NCBI GenBank assembly: GCA_035315345.1 | Contig: DATFYA010000184.1 | Span: 1 to 45,178 of the forward strand | Direction of reading: 5' to 3' | DNA length: 45,178 nucleotides | From: Candidatus Methylomirabilota bacterium | Lineage (GTDB): Bacteria > Methylomirabilota > Methylomirabilia > Rokubacteriales > CSP1-6 | Shown here: piece after piece, positions 16,588-24,985 of the stretch | Layout of the letters: every line of letters starts with the position of its first letter | Numbering within the stretch: the first letter of the stretch is position 1 | The notes under the pieces: model-generated | Databases searched by the model: none | The model's input: the letters and a program-made list of their open reading frames with translations, nothing else | Told to the model about the DNA's origin: nothing | Program-made: the position numbers and the translations under genes

Positions 16588-17382
16588 CTAGAGATAAACC
16601 CCGCGGGTGATGCCGCCGTCGATCGTGATGGTGATGCCGGTCAGAAATGATGCACGCTGCGACGCGAGGAAGCAGACGACGTCCGCGACTTCTTCCGGCC
16701 GCGCGATGCGTCCGAGGGGCAATTCTTGACTACGTTCCTTTACGTAGCTCTCCAGATCCTGTCCTGCCGCCTTCGCCTGCTGGGCCATCAAGCTGTCCCA
16801 GCGCTCGGTCTTGACCGGCCCCGGCGACACGCCGGTCACCAGCACGTTCGAGCGCGCGCCCAGATCGGAGAGCGCCTTGGTGAAATTGATGAGGGCGGCG
16901 TTGGCGGTGCCGCCCATCATGTACGTCGCCGCGGGATTCCGTGCCGCGGCGCCCACCACGTTGACGATGCGCCCGCCACCCTGCGTCTGCATGTGCGGCA
17001 GCACCTCGCGCGCCATCCGGATGTAGCCGAGCAGCTTCAGGCTCCAGCCGTTGAGCCACTCCTCGTCGGGCGTGGTCAGGAAGTCGCCGCCCTTGATCGC
17101 GCCCGCATTGTTCACGAGGATGTCGAGGCGGCCCAGGCGATCGAGGGACGCGACGGCCACCCGGCTCACCTCCTCACGCCGGCTCAAGTCGCCCGGCACC
17201 ACCTCGACGCGCCGGCCGGTCGCGCGCTCGATCTCCGCGGCGGCGTCCTTCAGCGCCGCCTCGTCGCGCGAGCAGATGGCCACGCGCGCCCCCTCGGCGG
17301 CGAGGGTGCGCGCCACCGCGCGCCCGATGCCCTTGCTCCCTCCCGTGACCAGCGCGGTCTTGCCCTCGAGTCCCAGATCCAT
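16588..17382 (-). CDS. SDR-fold protein with altered active site
   Basis: 264 residues. The cofactor motif TGGSKGIG (13-20) and NNAGA (91-95) are canonical, so NAD(P) binding is likely. The catalytic block is not: at Tyr-x-x-x-Lys it reads Gly157-Gly-Thr-Ala-Asn161, and the usual Ser-Ser is Val-Gly. Tyr154 lies seven residues before Asn161, the spacing of the Tyr-(x)6-Lys of enoyl-ACP reductases, but with Asn in place of Lys. The end FLTGITITIDGGITRG is typical of the fold. AAAGGAG stands 7 nt before the chosen ATG. It is a paralogue of the 9367-10158 SDR (shared MDLG.xGKTALV start and VLPHM block). It lies 22 bp after the DUF309 stop. Confidence 0.88.
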   Translation of the reverse strand: MDLGLEGKTALVTGGSKGIGRAVARTLAAEGARVAICSRDEAALKDAAAEIERATGRRVEVVPGDLSRREEVSRVAVASLDRLGRLDILVNNAGAIKGGDFLTTPDEEWLNGWSLKLLGYIRMAREVLPHMQTQGGGRIVNVVGAAARNPAATYMMGGTANAALINFTKALSDLGARSNVLVTGVSPGPVKTERWDSLMAQQAKAAGQDLESYVKERSQELPLGRIARPEEVADVVCFLASQRASFLTGITITIDGGITRGVYL

Positions 17383-17404
17383 GACGTGGCTCCTTTCGCC
17401 TGGC

Positions 17405-18049
17405 TCACCTCGCCGGCCAGCGCGGCACCGCGCTCCAGTCGAAGCGACGCGTGGCGTCCGGCTCGAGTTGCGCCATCTCGCGCTCGCAGCGAGCCACCGC
17501 GCGCGCGAAGTCGTCCAGGTCGCGGCCGCCGAGGCGCTGACCGAGGAGCTTGGCCGCGCCCTCGTGCAGCAGAGCGCGCGCCCCATCTCCATTGCCGTTG
17601 GCCAGATGCTGGAAGCCCACCGCGACCTGGATGAGCCCCTGCAGGCTCTGGCGCGTGGCGCCGTCGGCGCGCATCCACGACGGCTCGAGCAGCTCGTGCA
17701 CCTCGAAGTACAGGCCCGCGTCGAACAAGGTGGCCGCCTCGTCGAGGAGCGCCTCGAGCGGCGGATCCGCCGGCCCGAGCGGCGCGCCGGCGAGCGCGCC
17801 CGCGGCGCGAGACGCCCGCGCGCCCAGGGTCTGCGCGTGCTGGCGGTAGCCCGATCGGATCGTCCAGGCGTCGCCGCGCTTCTCGAAGAGGTCGTCCGGG
17901 AAGCGGGCCGGGGGCTCGGCCGAGCCGAGGGCGCACGGATCCGCGCACACCGCGGCGAGCGCCTGCAGACCGCGCCGGGCCGCGCCGTCGTGGAGCGCGT
18001 CGAGGATGAGATCGGCGAGCCGGTTGCGCAGAGGCAACGGCAGCGTCAC
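17405..18049 (-). CDS. DUF309-domain protein
   Basis: 214 residues. The C-terminal half carries the DUF309 signature: LFDAGLYFEVHELLEPSWM followed by LQGLIQVAVGFQHLANGN, an all-helical block with a conserved Glu-x-His-Glu that could bind a metal. The first 90 residues are less conserved. The function of the family is unknown. The GTG start overlaps the stop of the DinB gene (GTGA), so both are translated together. DinB proteins are also helical and often metal-binding; I see no direct link beyond the operon. Confidence 0.85.
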   Translation of the reverse strand: MTLPLPLRNRLADLILDALHDGAARRGLQALAAVCADPCALGSAEPPARFPDDLFEKRGDAWTIRSGYRQHAQTLGARASRAAGALAGAPLGPADPPLEALLDEAATLFDAGLYFEVHELLEPSWMRADGATRQSLQGLIQVAVGFQHLANGNGDGARALLHEGAAKLLGQRLGGRDLDDFARAVARCEREMAQLEPDATRRFDWSAVPRWPAR

Positions 18050-18582
18050 GCGCTCCCGCCACGCCGGCCGGCGCCGGTCAGGCGGCGGCGCGCGGCCGTG
18101 ATCTGGGCCAGATGGTTCAGGTCGTGATCGGCCCAGTGCGCCAGCATCTGGCCGATGGTGAGCCGGCCGTACTCGGGATGGCGCCCGTGCTGCTTCCGCT
18201 GGGCCGTGCTCAGCCGGGCCACGTAGGCGAGGTTCGAGCGGCGCAGCGCGGTGAACGTGGCGAGCGCCTCGCGGACCGGCGTGCGGCGGTATCGCCCGCC
18301 TTCGGCCCAGCGGTCCTGGTCCCAGGCCACCAGCGCCTGACGCGGCTCGGCCGCGACCTTGCGGATCCGGAAGGCCAGCGCGATCTCCGCGTCGGCGAGA
18401 TGGCTCAGGACCTCACCGACGGCCCACTCACCGGGGGCGGGCCGTCGCGTCGCGAGTCGACGCGGCACGCGACGGAGCGCGCGGGTCAGCCGTCCGGGCG
18501 CGGCGCGCAGCGCGGCCAGCGGACGGACCGAGCCGAGGTGGGTGTGCGGGGCGCGGCACATCGGACAGGCGGCGGTCGCCAT
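18046..18582 (-). CDS. DinB-like four-helix protein with Cys-containing N-terminus
   Basis: 178 residues. After a short N-terminal CPMCRAPHTH segment (Cys-x-x-Cys and nearby His, a possible small metal site) comes a DinB/YfiT-type four-helix bundle. The usual metal histidines are visible: HLADAEIALAFRIRKV after helix 1 and ADHDLNHLAQI near the end. Relatives include thiol transferases and DNA-damage-induced proteins of unknown reaction. AAGGAG lies 6 nt before the ATG. It heads the DinB-DUF309-SDR run and diverges from moeA across 108 bp. Confidence 0.83.
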   Translation of the reverse strand: MATAACPMCRAPHTHLGSVRPLAALRAAPGRLTRALRRVPRRLATRRPAPGEWAVGEVLSHLADAEIALAFRIRKVAAEPRQALVAWDQDRWAEGGRYRRTPVREALATFTALRRSNLAYVARLSTAQRKQHGRHPEYGRLTIGQMLAHWADHDLNHLAQITAARRRLTGAGRRGGSA

Positions 18583-18634
18583 GGGGGACTCCTTGCCCGC
18601 TGCGATCCTCGATGATCGCGCGATTTCGGCGGGT

Positions 18635-18643
18635 ATCGTAGCA
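18635..18643 (-). promoter_or_regulatory. extended -10 box (TGCTACGAT)
   Basis: TGnTAnnnT on the minus strand, 52 nt before the DinB ATG. There is no -35 match. It lies back to back with the moeA TATAAT at 18679. Confidence 0.45.
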
Positions 18644-18678
18644 CGGCGCCCGAGAGCCGCGGGGCCGACCGCGCACGG

Positions 18679-18684
18679 TATAAT
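18679..18684 (+). promoter_or_regulatory. consensus -10 box (TATAAT) abutting moeA
   Basis: A perfect TATAAT lies exactly 6 nt before the moeA ATG, with no room for a Shine-Dalgarno sequence. Transcription from it would start at the ATG, which makes this the clearest leaderless candidate of the window. Confidence 0.6.
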
Positions 18685-18690
18685 GCGCGC

Positions 18691-19908
18691 ATGATTTCGG
18701 TGCGCGACGCGCAGGCGCACATCCTGGCCCAGATCGGGCGCGCGGTGCCGCCCGAGGTCGTTCCGGTGAGCGCCGCCCTGGGCCGCGTGCTCGCTGAAGA
18801 CCTGCGCGCCGTCTTCGACGTGCCGCCCACCGACAACTCCGCGGTCGACGGCTACGCGGTGCGCGCGGCCGATCTGCCGGTCTCCGGCACGCGCGAGCTG
18901 GCGGTGGTGGCCGGGGTGGCCGCGGGCGCGGTGTTCGAGGGGGCGATCGGCCCCGGCCAGGCGGTGCGCATCATGACCGGCGCGCCGATGCCCGCCGGCG
19001 CGGACACCGTCTATCCCCAGGAGATGGTCGAGCGCGAGGGAGGCCGCGTGCGCATTCCCCCCGGGGCCCGCGGCGTCAACGTGCGGCATCGCGGCGAGGA
19101 CGTGCGCGCCGGCACGGTGGTGCTGCCGGCCGGCCGCGCGCTGCGGCCGCAGGAGCTGGGTGTCGCCGCGTCGCTCGGCCTGCCGCAGCTGCTGGTGCGG
19201 CAGAAGCCGCGGGTGGCGATCCTGTCCACCGGCGACGAGGTGGCCGAGCCGGGCGACGAGCGCAAGCCCGGCCAGATCTTCGACTCCAACCGCTTCTCGC
19301 TGCACGGCCTCGTGGAGGCCGCGGGCGGACAGGCGACCGATCACGGAATCGTCCCCGATCTCTACGACGTGCTCCACGCCAAGCTGCGGGCCGCCGCGGC
19401 CACCGCGGACATGGTGCTCACGTCGGGCGGGGTCTCGGTGGGTGACTACGACCTGGTCAAGGCGGTGCTGCAGGACGCGGGCGGCATCGACTTCTGGCAG
19501 GTGGCGATGCAGCCGGGCCGCCCGCTCGCGGTGGGCCGCATCGGCGCCGCGCACTTCTTCGGCCTGCCCGGCAACCCGGTGGCCTCGATGCTCACGTTCC
19601 ATCTCTTCGTGCGGCCCGCCTTGTGGAAGCTGGCCGGTCGGACCGAGCTGTTTCCGCCGACGTTCCACGCGGTGGCCATGGAGCCGATGACCAAGAAGCC
19701 GGGGCGGCGCGAGCTCAAGCGCGGCGTCCTCTCGTACGCCTCGACCGCCGGGGGCGGCGGCCGCTGGGAAGTGCGCACCACCGGCCCGCAGGGCTCGGGT
19801 ATTCTCACGTCCATGACGCTCGCCAACTGCTTCGTGATCCTCGAGGAGGAGCGCGGGGACGTGGCGGAGGGCGGCACCGTCTCCGTCGAGCTCTTCTCGT
19901 CGTCCTGA
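18691..19908 (+). CDS. moeA: molybdopterin molybdenumtransferase MoeA
   Basis: 405 residues, the normal length. MoeA inserts molybdate into adenylylated molybdopterin, the last step of molybdenum-cofactor synthesis. Domain blocks in order: PPTDNSAVDGYA (about 48-58), RIMTGAPMPAGADTV, the MoCF-fold domain with ILSTGDE, SGGVSVGDYD and LPGNPVAS, then the C-terminal beta domain with TGPQGSGILTSM and ANC. It is the first gene of a probable operon with two TldD/TldE-like genes and both transketolase subunits; nothing else for cofactor synthesis is in the window except the distant CinA-like protein. The start is fixed by the TATAAT box 6 nt upstream. Confidence 0.96.
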   Translation: MISVRDAQAHILAQIGRAVPPEVVPVSAALGRVLAEDLRAVFDVPPTDNSAVDGYAVRAADLPVSGTRELAVVAGVAAGAVFEGAIGPGQAVRIMTGAPMPAGADTVYPQEMVEREGGRVRIPPGARGVNVRHRGEDVRAGTVVLPAGRALRPQELGVAASLGLPQLLVRQKPRVAILSTGDEVAEPGDERKPGQIFDSNRFSLHGLVEAAGGQATDHGIVPDLYDVLHAKLRAAAATADMVLTSGGVSVGDYDLVKAVLQDAGGIDFWQVAMQPGRPLAVGRIGAAHFFGLPGNPVASMLTFHLFVRPALWKLAGRTELFPPTFHAVAMEPMTKKPGRRELKRGVLSYASTAGGGGRWEVRTTGPQGSGILTSMTLANCFVILEEERGDVAEGGTVSVELFSSS

Positions 19909-19918
19909 GGTCGCCGCG

Positions 19919-21487
19919 ATGCCTCACGGGATCGAGACCGGGCTGATCGAGCGCATCACCCCCATGGTGCGGGACCTGTGCGTCGAGCGGGCCCGCGCGC
20001 TGCCGGACCTGCACTACGCCGACGTGCGCGTGGAGGTGGCCGAGGGCAAGTACGCGGGCTCCGAGAACGGCGAATCCAAATCCTCGGGTGACGACTACGG
20101 CTTCGCCTTCGGCGTCCGGGTGCTCGCCGGCTCGCGCATGCGCGCGCCCGGCTACTTCGGCCGCGGGCTCGGCGCCGCCGACCTGCCGCGGCTCGCCCGT
20201 ATCCTCGAGGACGGCCTGCTCGCCGCGTATCGCCGGGCGATGGCCAACGCCGAGATGAAGGCCGAGATCCGGGGCAAGTTCGGCGCCCTCGGCGATGCCC
20301 TGGGCGACACGCGCCTGCATCCCGTCCAGGTGCGCCAGGAGATCGTCCCCGCCGTCTTCGAGGTGGACCCGCGCACGGTGGCGCTCGGCGAGATGCAGTC
20401 GTTCACCACCGACGTCTCGAGACGGGTGGCCGCCTCCCAGCGCGCCGTCGCCTACAACTACATCTCGACCCTCACCCAGCTCAGCCGCGAGCTGTTCGCC
20501 TCCTCCGAGGGGGCCCTGATCGACCAGTCCTTCGCCCTCACCCAGGGCATGTGCTACGTGGTGGCCACCGGAGCCGACAACAGCCAGGAGCTGTACGACG
20601 TCACCGGTCACCAGCGCGGCTGGGAGATCCTCACGGGTGGCGTCTCCGAGCCGATGATCGAGCTTCAGCCCTTCCCCGAGTTCTCGCTCGCGATGGCCGC
20701 CGACGCGGCCGAGCTGAGCGCGGCCCCCGCTCTGGCCGCGCCGCCGGGCGAGGTCACGGTGGTGACCGACCCGCACTACAACACGCTGCTCTCCCACGAG
20801 ATCGTCGGCCACCCGGTGGAGCTGGATCGCGGGCTCAAGATGGAGACGGCCTATGCGGGCCGGTCGTGGCTGCTGCGCTCGCTCGACGACACCCAGCTCG
20901 GCAAGCGGATCGCCTCGCCCCTGGTCACCGCGTTCTCGGATCCCGCCCTGCCCGGCTACGGCCACTACGCCTACGACCACGAGGGCACGCCGGCGCGCCG
21001 GGTGGTGCACATCGACCGCGGCGTGTTCACCGGCTTCATGAACAGCCGGCAGACCGCGGCGGTGTTCGGGGGCGATCCCAACGGCCACTGGAAGGCCACC
21101 GACGCCTCGCTGGTGCCGCTGGTGCGCATGTCCACCACCGTGTTCGCGGGCGGCCAGCACGACGCGGGCGATCTGATCCGCGACGTCGACCGCGGCTACT
21201 ACCTGGTCGGCCATCGCACCCCGTCCATCGCGGAGAGCCGCGAGAACTTCCGCATCTCGGCTCGCAAGGTCTACGAGATCCGCCACGGCCAGATCGGGCG
21301 GCTCTACCGCGACGGAGGCATCATGGCGGACAGCCGCGACTTCCTGATGCACGTCGACGGCGTGGGCCGCGACTTCCGCCTCTATCCGATTCCCAACTGC
21401 GGCAAGGGCCAGCCGATGCAGACCCGCAAGCTCGGCAACGGCGGCCCCACCCTGCGCAGCCGCGCCATCGTCACCGGCGGGGCCTGA
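19919..21487 (+). CDS. TldD-like metalloprotease subunit (divergent)
   Basis: 522 residues, longer than the usual TldD of about 480. The metal site HEIVGH (His293, Glu294, His298) has the HExxxH spacing typical of TldD, and VELDRGLK follows where canonical TldD has LEGD. The central beta-barrel blocks SPLVTAFSDP, YDHEGTPARRVVHIDRGVFTGFMNSR and the C-terminal NCGKGQP loop also match the family. TldD pairs with TldE/PmbA to make a chamber that degrades unfolded peptides and trims some ribosomal peptide products. Here the partner is the next gene, 5 bp downstream. The pair is clearly different from the canonical one at 39809-42588. GAGG stands 8 nt before the ATG. Confidence 0.87.
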   Translation: MPHGIETGLIERITPMVRDLCVERARALPDLHYADVRVEVAEGKYAGSENGESKSSGDDYGFAFGVRVLAGSRMRAPGYFGRGLGAADLPRLARILEDGLLAAYRRAMANAEMKAEIRGKFGALGDALGDTRLHPVQVRQEIVPAVFEVDPRTVALGEMQSFTTDVSRRVAASQRAVAYNYISTLTQLSRELFASSEGALIDQSFALTQGMCYVVATGADNSQELYDVTGHQRGWEILTGGVSEPMIELQPFPEFSLAMAADAAELSAAPALAAPPGEVTVVTDPHYNTLLSHEIVGHPVELDRGLKMETAYAGRSWLLRSLDDTQLGKRIASPLVTAFSDPALPGYGHYAYDHEGTPARRVVHIDRGVFTGFMNSRQTAAVFGGDPNGHWKATDASLVPLVRMSTTVFAGGQHDAGDLIRDVDRGYYLVGHRTPSIAESRENFRISARKVYEIRHGQIGRLYRDGGIMADSRDFLMHVDGVGRDFRLYPIPNCGKGQPMQTRKLGNGGPTLRSRAIVTGGA

Positions 21488-21492
21488 CCGCG

Positions 21493-23040
21493 GTGGATCT
21501 CTCGCGCGCGGTCCGGGAGGCGCTCGCCCGCCTCTCCGGGCAGCCCGGGGTTCGCGAGGTCGAGGTCTTCGCCGCCTTCAACCGCGCGCTGCTGGCCCGC
21601 CTCAACTACACCTCGCACATCGTGTGCAATGGAGTGGAGGAGCCCAAGTCCACCGAGATGTCGGGCCTCGGGGTCCAAGCGGTGTTCGACGGCCCGGACG
21701 GCCGGCCGCGGGTGGGCTTCGGGTCGGAGCCGAGCGACCTGACGCCCGCCGGCGCCCTGCGGGCCCTCGACAAGGCGCGGCAGGCCGCGGTCCACGATCC
21801 GGAGTTCCGCTCTCTGCCGCGGCCCGGTGCCGTGCGGCGTGCGCTGGTGGACTACCACGATCCGCAGCTGATGGAGATCGCGGACGCGGCGCTGGTGGAG
21901 GCCGGCTGGAAGGTGATCGGCGGCGGGCTGCGCGCCTTCATGGCGTCGTCGCGCCTCGCGGACCTGGCCCCGGGCGAGGCGGAGCTGAAGCGGCTGGGCC
22001 TCATCCTGGGCGGCGACGTCACCATCGTGCAGACGCGCATCGCGCTCGCCTCGACCGCGATGCCCGAGCCGCAGTCCGACGACTCCGCCTTCATGTCCGC
22101 ATCGATCACCGCGATGGTCGAGGCGCGCGACGCCAAGGGCTCCGGCTGGTCGGTGGGCACGAAGCTCGAGGACTTCACCGACGAGGCGGGCGGCGAGGCC
22201 GCGGCCAACGCGGTGGCCGCCATCGACGGCACGCGGGTGCCGACCGGCGACTACACCGTGATCTTCGGGCCGCAGCCGGTGGCCGATCTCTGCAACAACC
22301 TCATCATCCCCTCGTGTCAGGCGGGCGCGTTCTATTCCTCCAGCACCCCGTTCCTCGGCAAGCTCGACCGGATGGTGGCCACCCCCGCGCTCAGCATCGT
22401 CGACCACGGGGCCATGCCCGGGCTGGCCGGCTCGCGTGGCATCACCTGCGAGGGGCTGCCCACCGGGCGGACCGATCTCATCCGCGAGGGACGGCTGGTC
22501 GGCCTGCTGAGCCACTGGTACGACACCCAGCGCCTGCTCCACGATGCGCACGCCCGCGAGAAGCTCGGGGTCGACCCCGCCGCCGCGGCGGCCGCGCTGG
22601 CTCCGCGCAACGGATTCCGCTACGACGGGTCCGGTCGCTCGTTCGAAGCCACGCCGGGCACGGCGGCGTCGAACGTGATCATCGAGGGCGCGGATGCGGT
22701 GTCGCTCGATGCGCTGGTCGCGCGCGTGCGCGACGGGCTCTACGTCGGGCGAATCTGGTACACGTACCCGATCAACGGGTTGCGGGCGGGAGACTTCACT
22801 TGTACGGTGGTGGGGGATTCTTTTGTCATTCGCGACGGTCGGATCGCGGAGCCGCTGCTGGCGAACGCGATCCGGATCAACGACAACGTGATGCGGCTCC
22901 TCGGCGCGATCGTCGGCACCACCAAGGACGCGCGCGGCACCATGGTGTGGGGAGCCGACGAGGTGGTGTACGCGCCGTCGCTCGCGGTGACCGGCGTGCA
23001 CGCCGATGCGATCGCCGGCCTGGCGGAAGGAGTGGACTGA
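21493..23040 (+). CDS. TldE/PmbA-like partner subunit (divergent)
   Basis: 515 residues. It has the family's two-lobed layout, but no HExxxH motif: the corresponding stretch reads PQPVADLCNNLIIPSC. That is normal for the non-metal subunit TldE/PmbA. Other family blocks are visible: GVEEPKSTEMSGLGVQ near the start, GDYTVIFGPQPV, FLGKL, SIVDHGAMPG, CEGLPTGRTDLIREGRLVG and the C-terminal FTCTVVGDSFVIRDGRI. The start is the GTG at 21493, 5 bp after the TldD-like stop; the frame stays open upstream only over that gene. The stop overlaps the ATG of the transketolase N subunit (TGATG), so the operon is translationally coupled. Confidence 0.87.
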   Translation: MDLSRAVREALARLSGQPGVREVEVFAAFNRALLARLNYTSHIVCNGVEEPKSTEMSGLGVQAVFDGPDGRPRVGFGSEPSDLTPAGALRALDKARQAAVHDPEFRSLPRPGAVRRALVDYHDPQLMEIADAALVEAGWKVIGGGLRAFMASSRLADLAPGEAELKRLGLILGGDVTIVQTRIALASTAMPEPQSDDSAFMSASITAMVEARDAKGSGWSVGTKLEDFTDEAGGEAAANAVAAIDGTRVPTGDYTVIFGPQPVADLCNNLIIPSCQAGAFYSSSTPFLGKLDRMVATPALSIVDHGAMPGLAGSRGITCEGLPTGRTDLIREGRLVGLLSHWYDTQRLLHDAHAREKLGVDPAAAAAALAPRNGFRYDGSGRSFEATPGTAASNVIIEGADAVSLDALVARVRDGLYVGRIWYTYPINGLRAGDFTCTVVGDSFVIRDGRIAEPLLANAIRINDNVMRLLGAIVGTTKDARGTMVWGADEVVYAPSLAVTGVHADAIAGLAEGVD

Positions 23041-23936
23041 TGGCGAACCCGGACGTGACGAAGCTCGAGTCCATCGCCCGCGAGGGGCGCGTGCAGATCA
23101 TCCGGATGCTCACCCACGCGGGATCCGGGCATCCGGGCGGCTCGCTGTCGGTGATCGACATCCTCACCACGCTCTACTTCAATCGCATGCGCTACGATCC
23201 CGCGCGCCCGCGCTGGGAGGATCGCGACCGGTTCGTGCTCTCCAAGGGCCACTGCGTGCCCGCGCAGTACTACTGCATGGCGAAGGCCGGCTATTTCCCG
23301 ATGGACCGGCTCATCACGCTGCGCAAGCTGGGCAGCCCGCTCCAGGGCCACCCGGATCGGGTCATGCTGCCCGGCATCGAGGCCGCCACCGGCTCGCTCG
23401 GCCAGGGCCTCTCGGTCGCGGCGGGCATGGCGCTGGGGCTCAAGCTGTCCGACAAGGCCGGGCGGGTGTACTGCGTGGTCGGCGACGGCGAGAGCCAGGA
23501 GGGACAGATCTGGGAGACCCTCATGTCCGCGCCCAAGCTGGGGGCGCCGGACCATCACCTGGACAACCTCTGCGTGATCCTGGACTACAACGGCATCCAG
23601 CTCGACGGCTTCGTCAAGAAGATCCTCGATCTGGAGCCGGTGACCGACAAGCTGAAGTCGTTCGGCTGGCCGGTGCTCGAGGTGACCGGGCACGACATCG
23701 CCCAGGTGGACAAGGCGCTCGATCAGGCCGAGGCCACCAAGGGCGCGCCGACCTTCATCGTGGCCCACACCGTCAAGGGCAAGGGCGTGTCGTTCATGGA
23801 GAACGAGCCGGAGTGGCACGGCAAGGCGCCGAAACCGGAGGAGGCGGTGCGCGCGATCCACGAGATCGCGGGCGATCCCCTGCCCGCGTGGGCCGCGCCG
23901 GTGGTGGCGGAGCTGTCCGCCCTGGGGAAGAAGTGA
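23040..23936 (+). CDS. transketolase, N-terminal (TPP-binding) subunit
   Basis: 298 residues. This half of a split transketolase binds thiamine diphosphate: HAGSGHPGGSLS (about 26-37), SKGHCVPAQY, LPGIEAATGSLGQGLSVAAG and the TPP/metal motif VVGDGESQEGQIWE with the Asn of LDYNGIQ. With the next gene it forms one enzyme of the non-oxidative pentose phosphate pathway, or of a related ketol transfer. The ATG overlaps the stop of the TldE-like gene, and its own stop TGA overlaps the next ATG. Split transketolases are common in archaea and several bacterial lineages. Confidence 0.93.
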   Translation: MANPDVTKLESIAREGRVQIIRMLTHAGSGHPGGSLSVIDILTTLYFNRMRYDPARPRWEDRDRFVLSKGHCVPAQYYCMAKAGYFPMDRLITLRKLGSPLQGHPDRVMLPGIEAATGSLGQGLSVAAGMALGLKLSDKAGRVYCVVGDGESQEGQIWETLMSAPKLGAPDHHLDNLCVILDYNGIQLDGFVKKILDLEPVTDKLKSFGWPVLEVTGHDIAQVDKALDQAEATKGAPTFIVAHTVKGKGVSFMENEPEWHGKAPKPEEAVRAIHEIAGDPLPAWAAPVVAELSALGKK

Positions 23937-24862
23937 TGGCGGCCAAGGCCTCGCGCGCCGCGTTCGGCGAAGCGCTGATCGAGCTGGGCGCCCGGGACGA
24001 GCGAATCGTCACCCTCGACGCCGATCTCGCCAAGTCCACCATGACCACCGGCTTCGCCAAGAAGTTCCCGTCGCGCGCCTTCGACGTGGGCATCGCCGAG
24101 TCGGGGATGATCGGGCTGGCCGCGGGGCTGGCCCTCACCGGGCACGTGCCCTTCGCGTGCTCCTTCGCCTGTTTCCTGGTCGGGCGCTTCGAGACGATCC
24201 GGGTGTCGGTCGCCTACAGCGACGCCCCGGTGAAGCTCGTGGGCACCCACGTCGGGGTGGCGATCGGCGAGGACGGCTACACCCAGATGGGGCTCGAGGA
24301 CATCGCCTGCCTGCGGTCGCTGCCGAACATCCCGATCGTGCAGCCCGCCGACGAGATCGAGACGAAGCAGGCGGTCGCCTACGCGGTGGAGCACGCGGGG
24401 CCCATCTATCTGCGCCTCACCCGGCAGAACCTCGAGCCGGTGCACGAGGCGGGATACCGCTTCCGGTTCGGGCGAGCCGATGTGCTGCGCCCGGGCAACG
24501 ACGTGTCGATCCTCACCACCGGCGGCCCGGTGTGGAACACGCTCGAGGCCGCGGGCACGCTCGCGGCCGAGGGTGTTCACGCCGAGGTGATCAACGTGGC
24601 CACCATCAAGCCGCTCGACGACGAAGCCATCCTCCGGTCGGCGGGGCGCACCGGCCACGTGGTGACGGTGGAGGATCATTCGATCCACGGCGGCCTCGGC
24701 AGCGCGGTGGCCGAGCTGCTCGGCGAGGTGATGCCGACGCCGCTGAAGCGGATCGGCGTGACGACGTTCGGCGAGTCGGGCGACGCCAAGGGCCTGTACG
24801 CGCGTCACGGGCTCGATCCCGACGGCATCGCGGCGACCGTGCACAAGTTCCTCGCGCGCTAA
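23936..24862 (+). CDS. transketolase, C-terminal (pyrimidine-binding) subunit
   Basis: 308 residues. It carries the pyrimidine-binding domain with the catalytic Glu in GIAESGMIGLAAGLAL, FACFLVGRFETIRVS, the GVAIGEDGYTQMGLEDIA loop and PADEIETKQAV, followed by the transketolase C-terminal domain (NDVSILTTGG, EVINVATIKPLD, TVEDHSIHGGLGSAVAELL). It joins the N subunit to make a complete alpha2beta2-type enzyme. It is the last gene of the moeA operon; two hairpins follow. Confidence 0.93.
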   Translation: MAAKASRAAFGEALIELGARDERIVTLDADLAKSTMTTGFAKKFPSRAFDVGIAESGMIGLAAGLALTGHVPFACSFACFLVGRFETIRVSVAYSDAPVKLVGTHVGVAIGEDGYTQMGLEDIACLRSLPNIPIVQPADEIETKQAVAYAVEHAGPIYLRLTRQNLEPVHEAGYRFRFGRADVLRPGNDVSILTTGGPVWNTLEAAGTLAAEGVHAEVINVATIKPLDDEAILRSAGRTGHVVTVEDHSIHGGLGSAVAELLGEVMPTPLKRIGVTTFGESGDAKGLYARHGLDPDGIAATVHKFLAR

Positions 24863-24869
24863 CAATCGA

Positions 24870-24890
24870 AGGGGGCCTGGAGGGCCCCCT
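24870..24890. terminator. GC hairpin after the transketolase operon
   Basis: AGGGGGCC / GGCCCCCT, an 8-bp perfect stem with a 5-nt loop, starts 8 nt after the stop. There is no T-run, so it is a weak or Rho-assisted terminator. Confidence 0.55.
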
Positions 24891-24915
24891 CCGAGCCACC
24901 CCCAGAAGCAGGATT

Positions 24916-24934
24916 GCGCGGGCGAAGCCCGCGC
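24916..24934. terminator. second GC hairpin between convergent genes
   Basis: GCGCGGGC / GCCCGCGC, an 8-bp perfect stem with a GAA loop, lies 52 bp past the methyltransferase stop on the other strand. It could stop transcripts from both sides. Confidence 0.5.
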
Positions 24935-24985
24935 GCGATCCGAGGTCACTCAACCGGGTTGCGGCCGTCGCGGATCGCGTCGGAG

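Noticed and set aside
21493-23040. TldE-like gene taken as a degenerate, inactive TldD
   Set aside because: Absence of HExxxH is normal for the TldE/PmbA partner, and the frame is intact.
24863-24985. Riboswitch or small RNA between transketolase and methyltransferase genes
   Set aside because: Only two simple GC hairpins fit the sequence; the genes converge, so terminators are the simpler reading.
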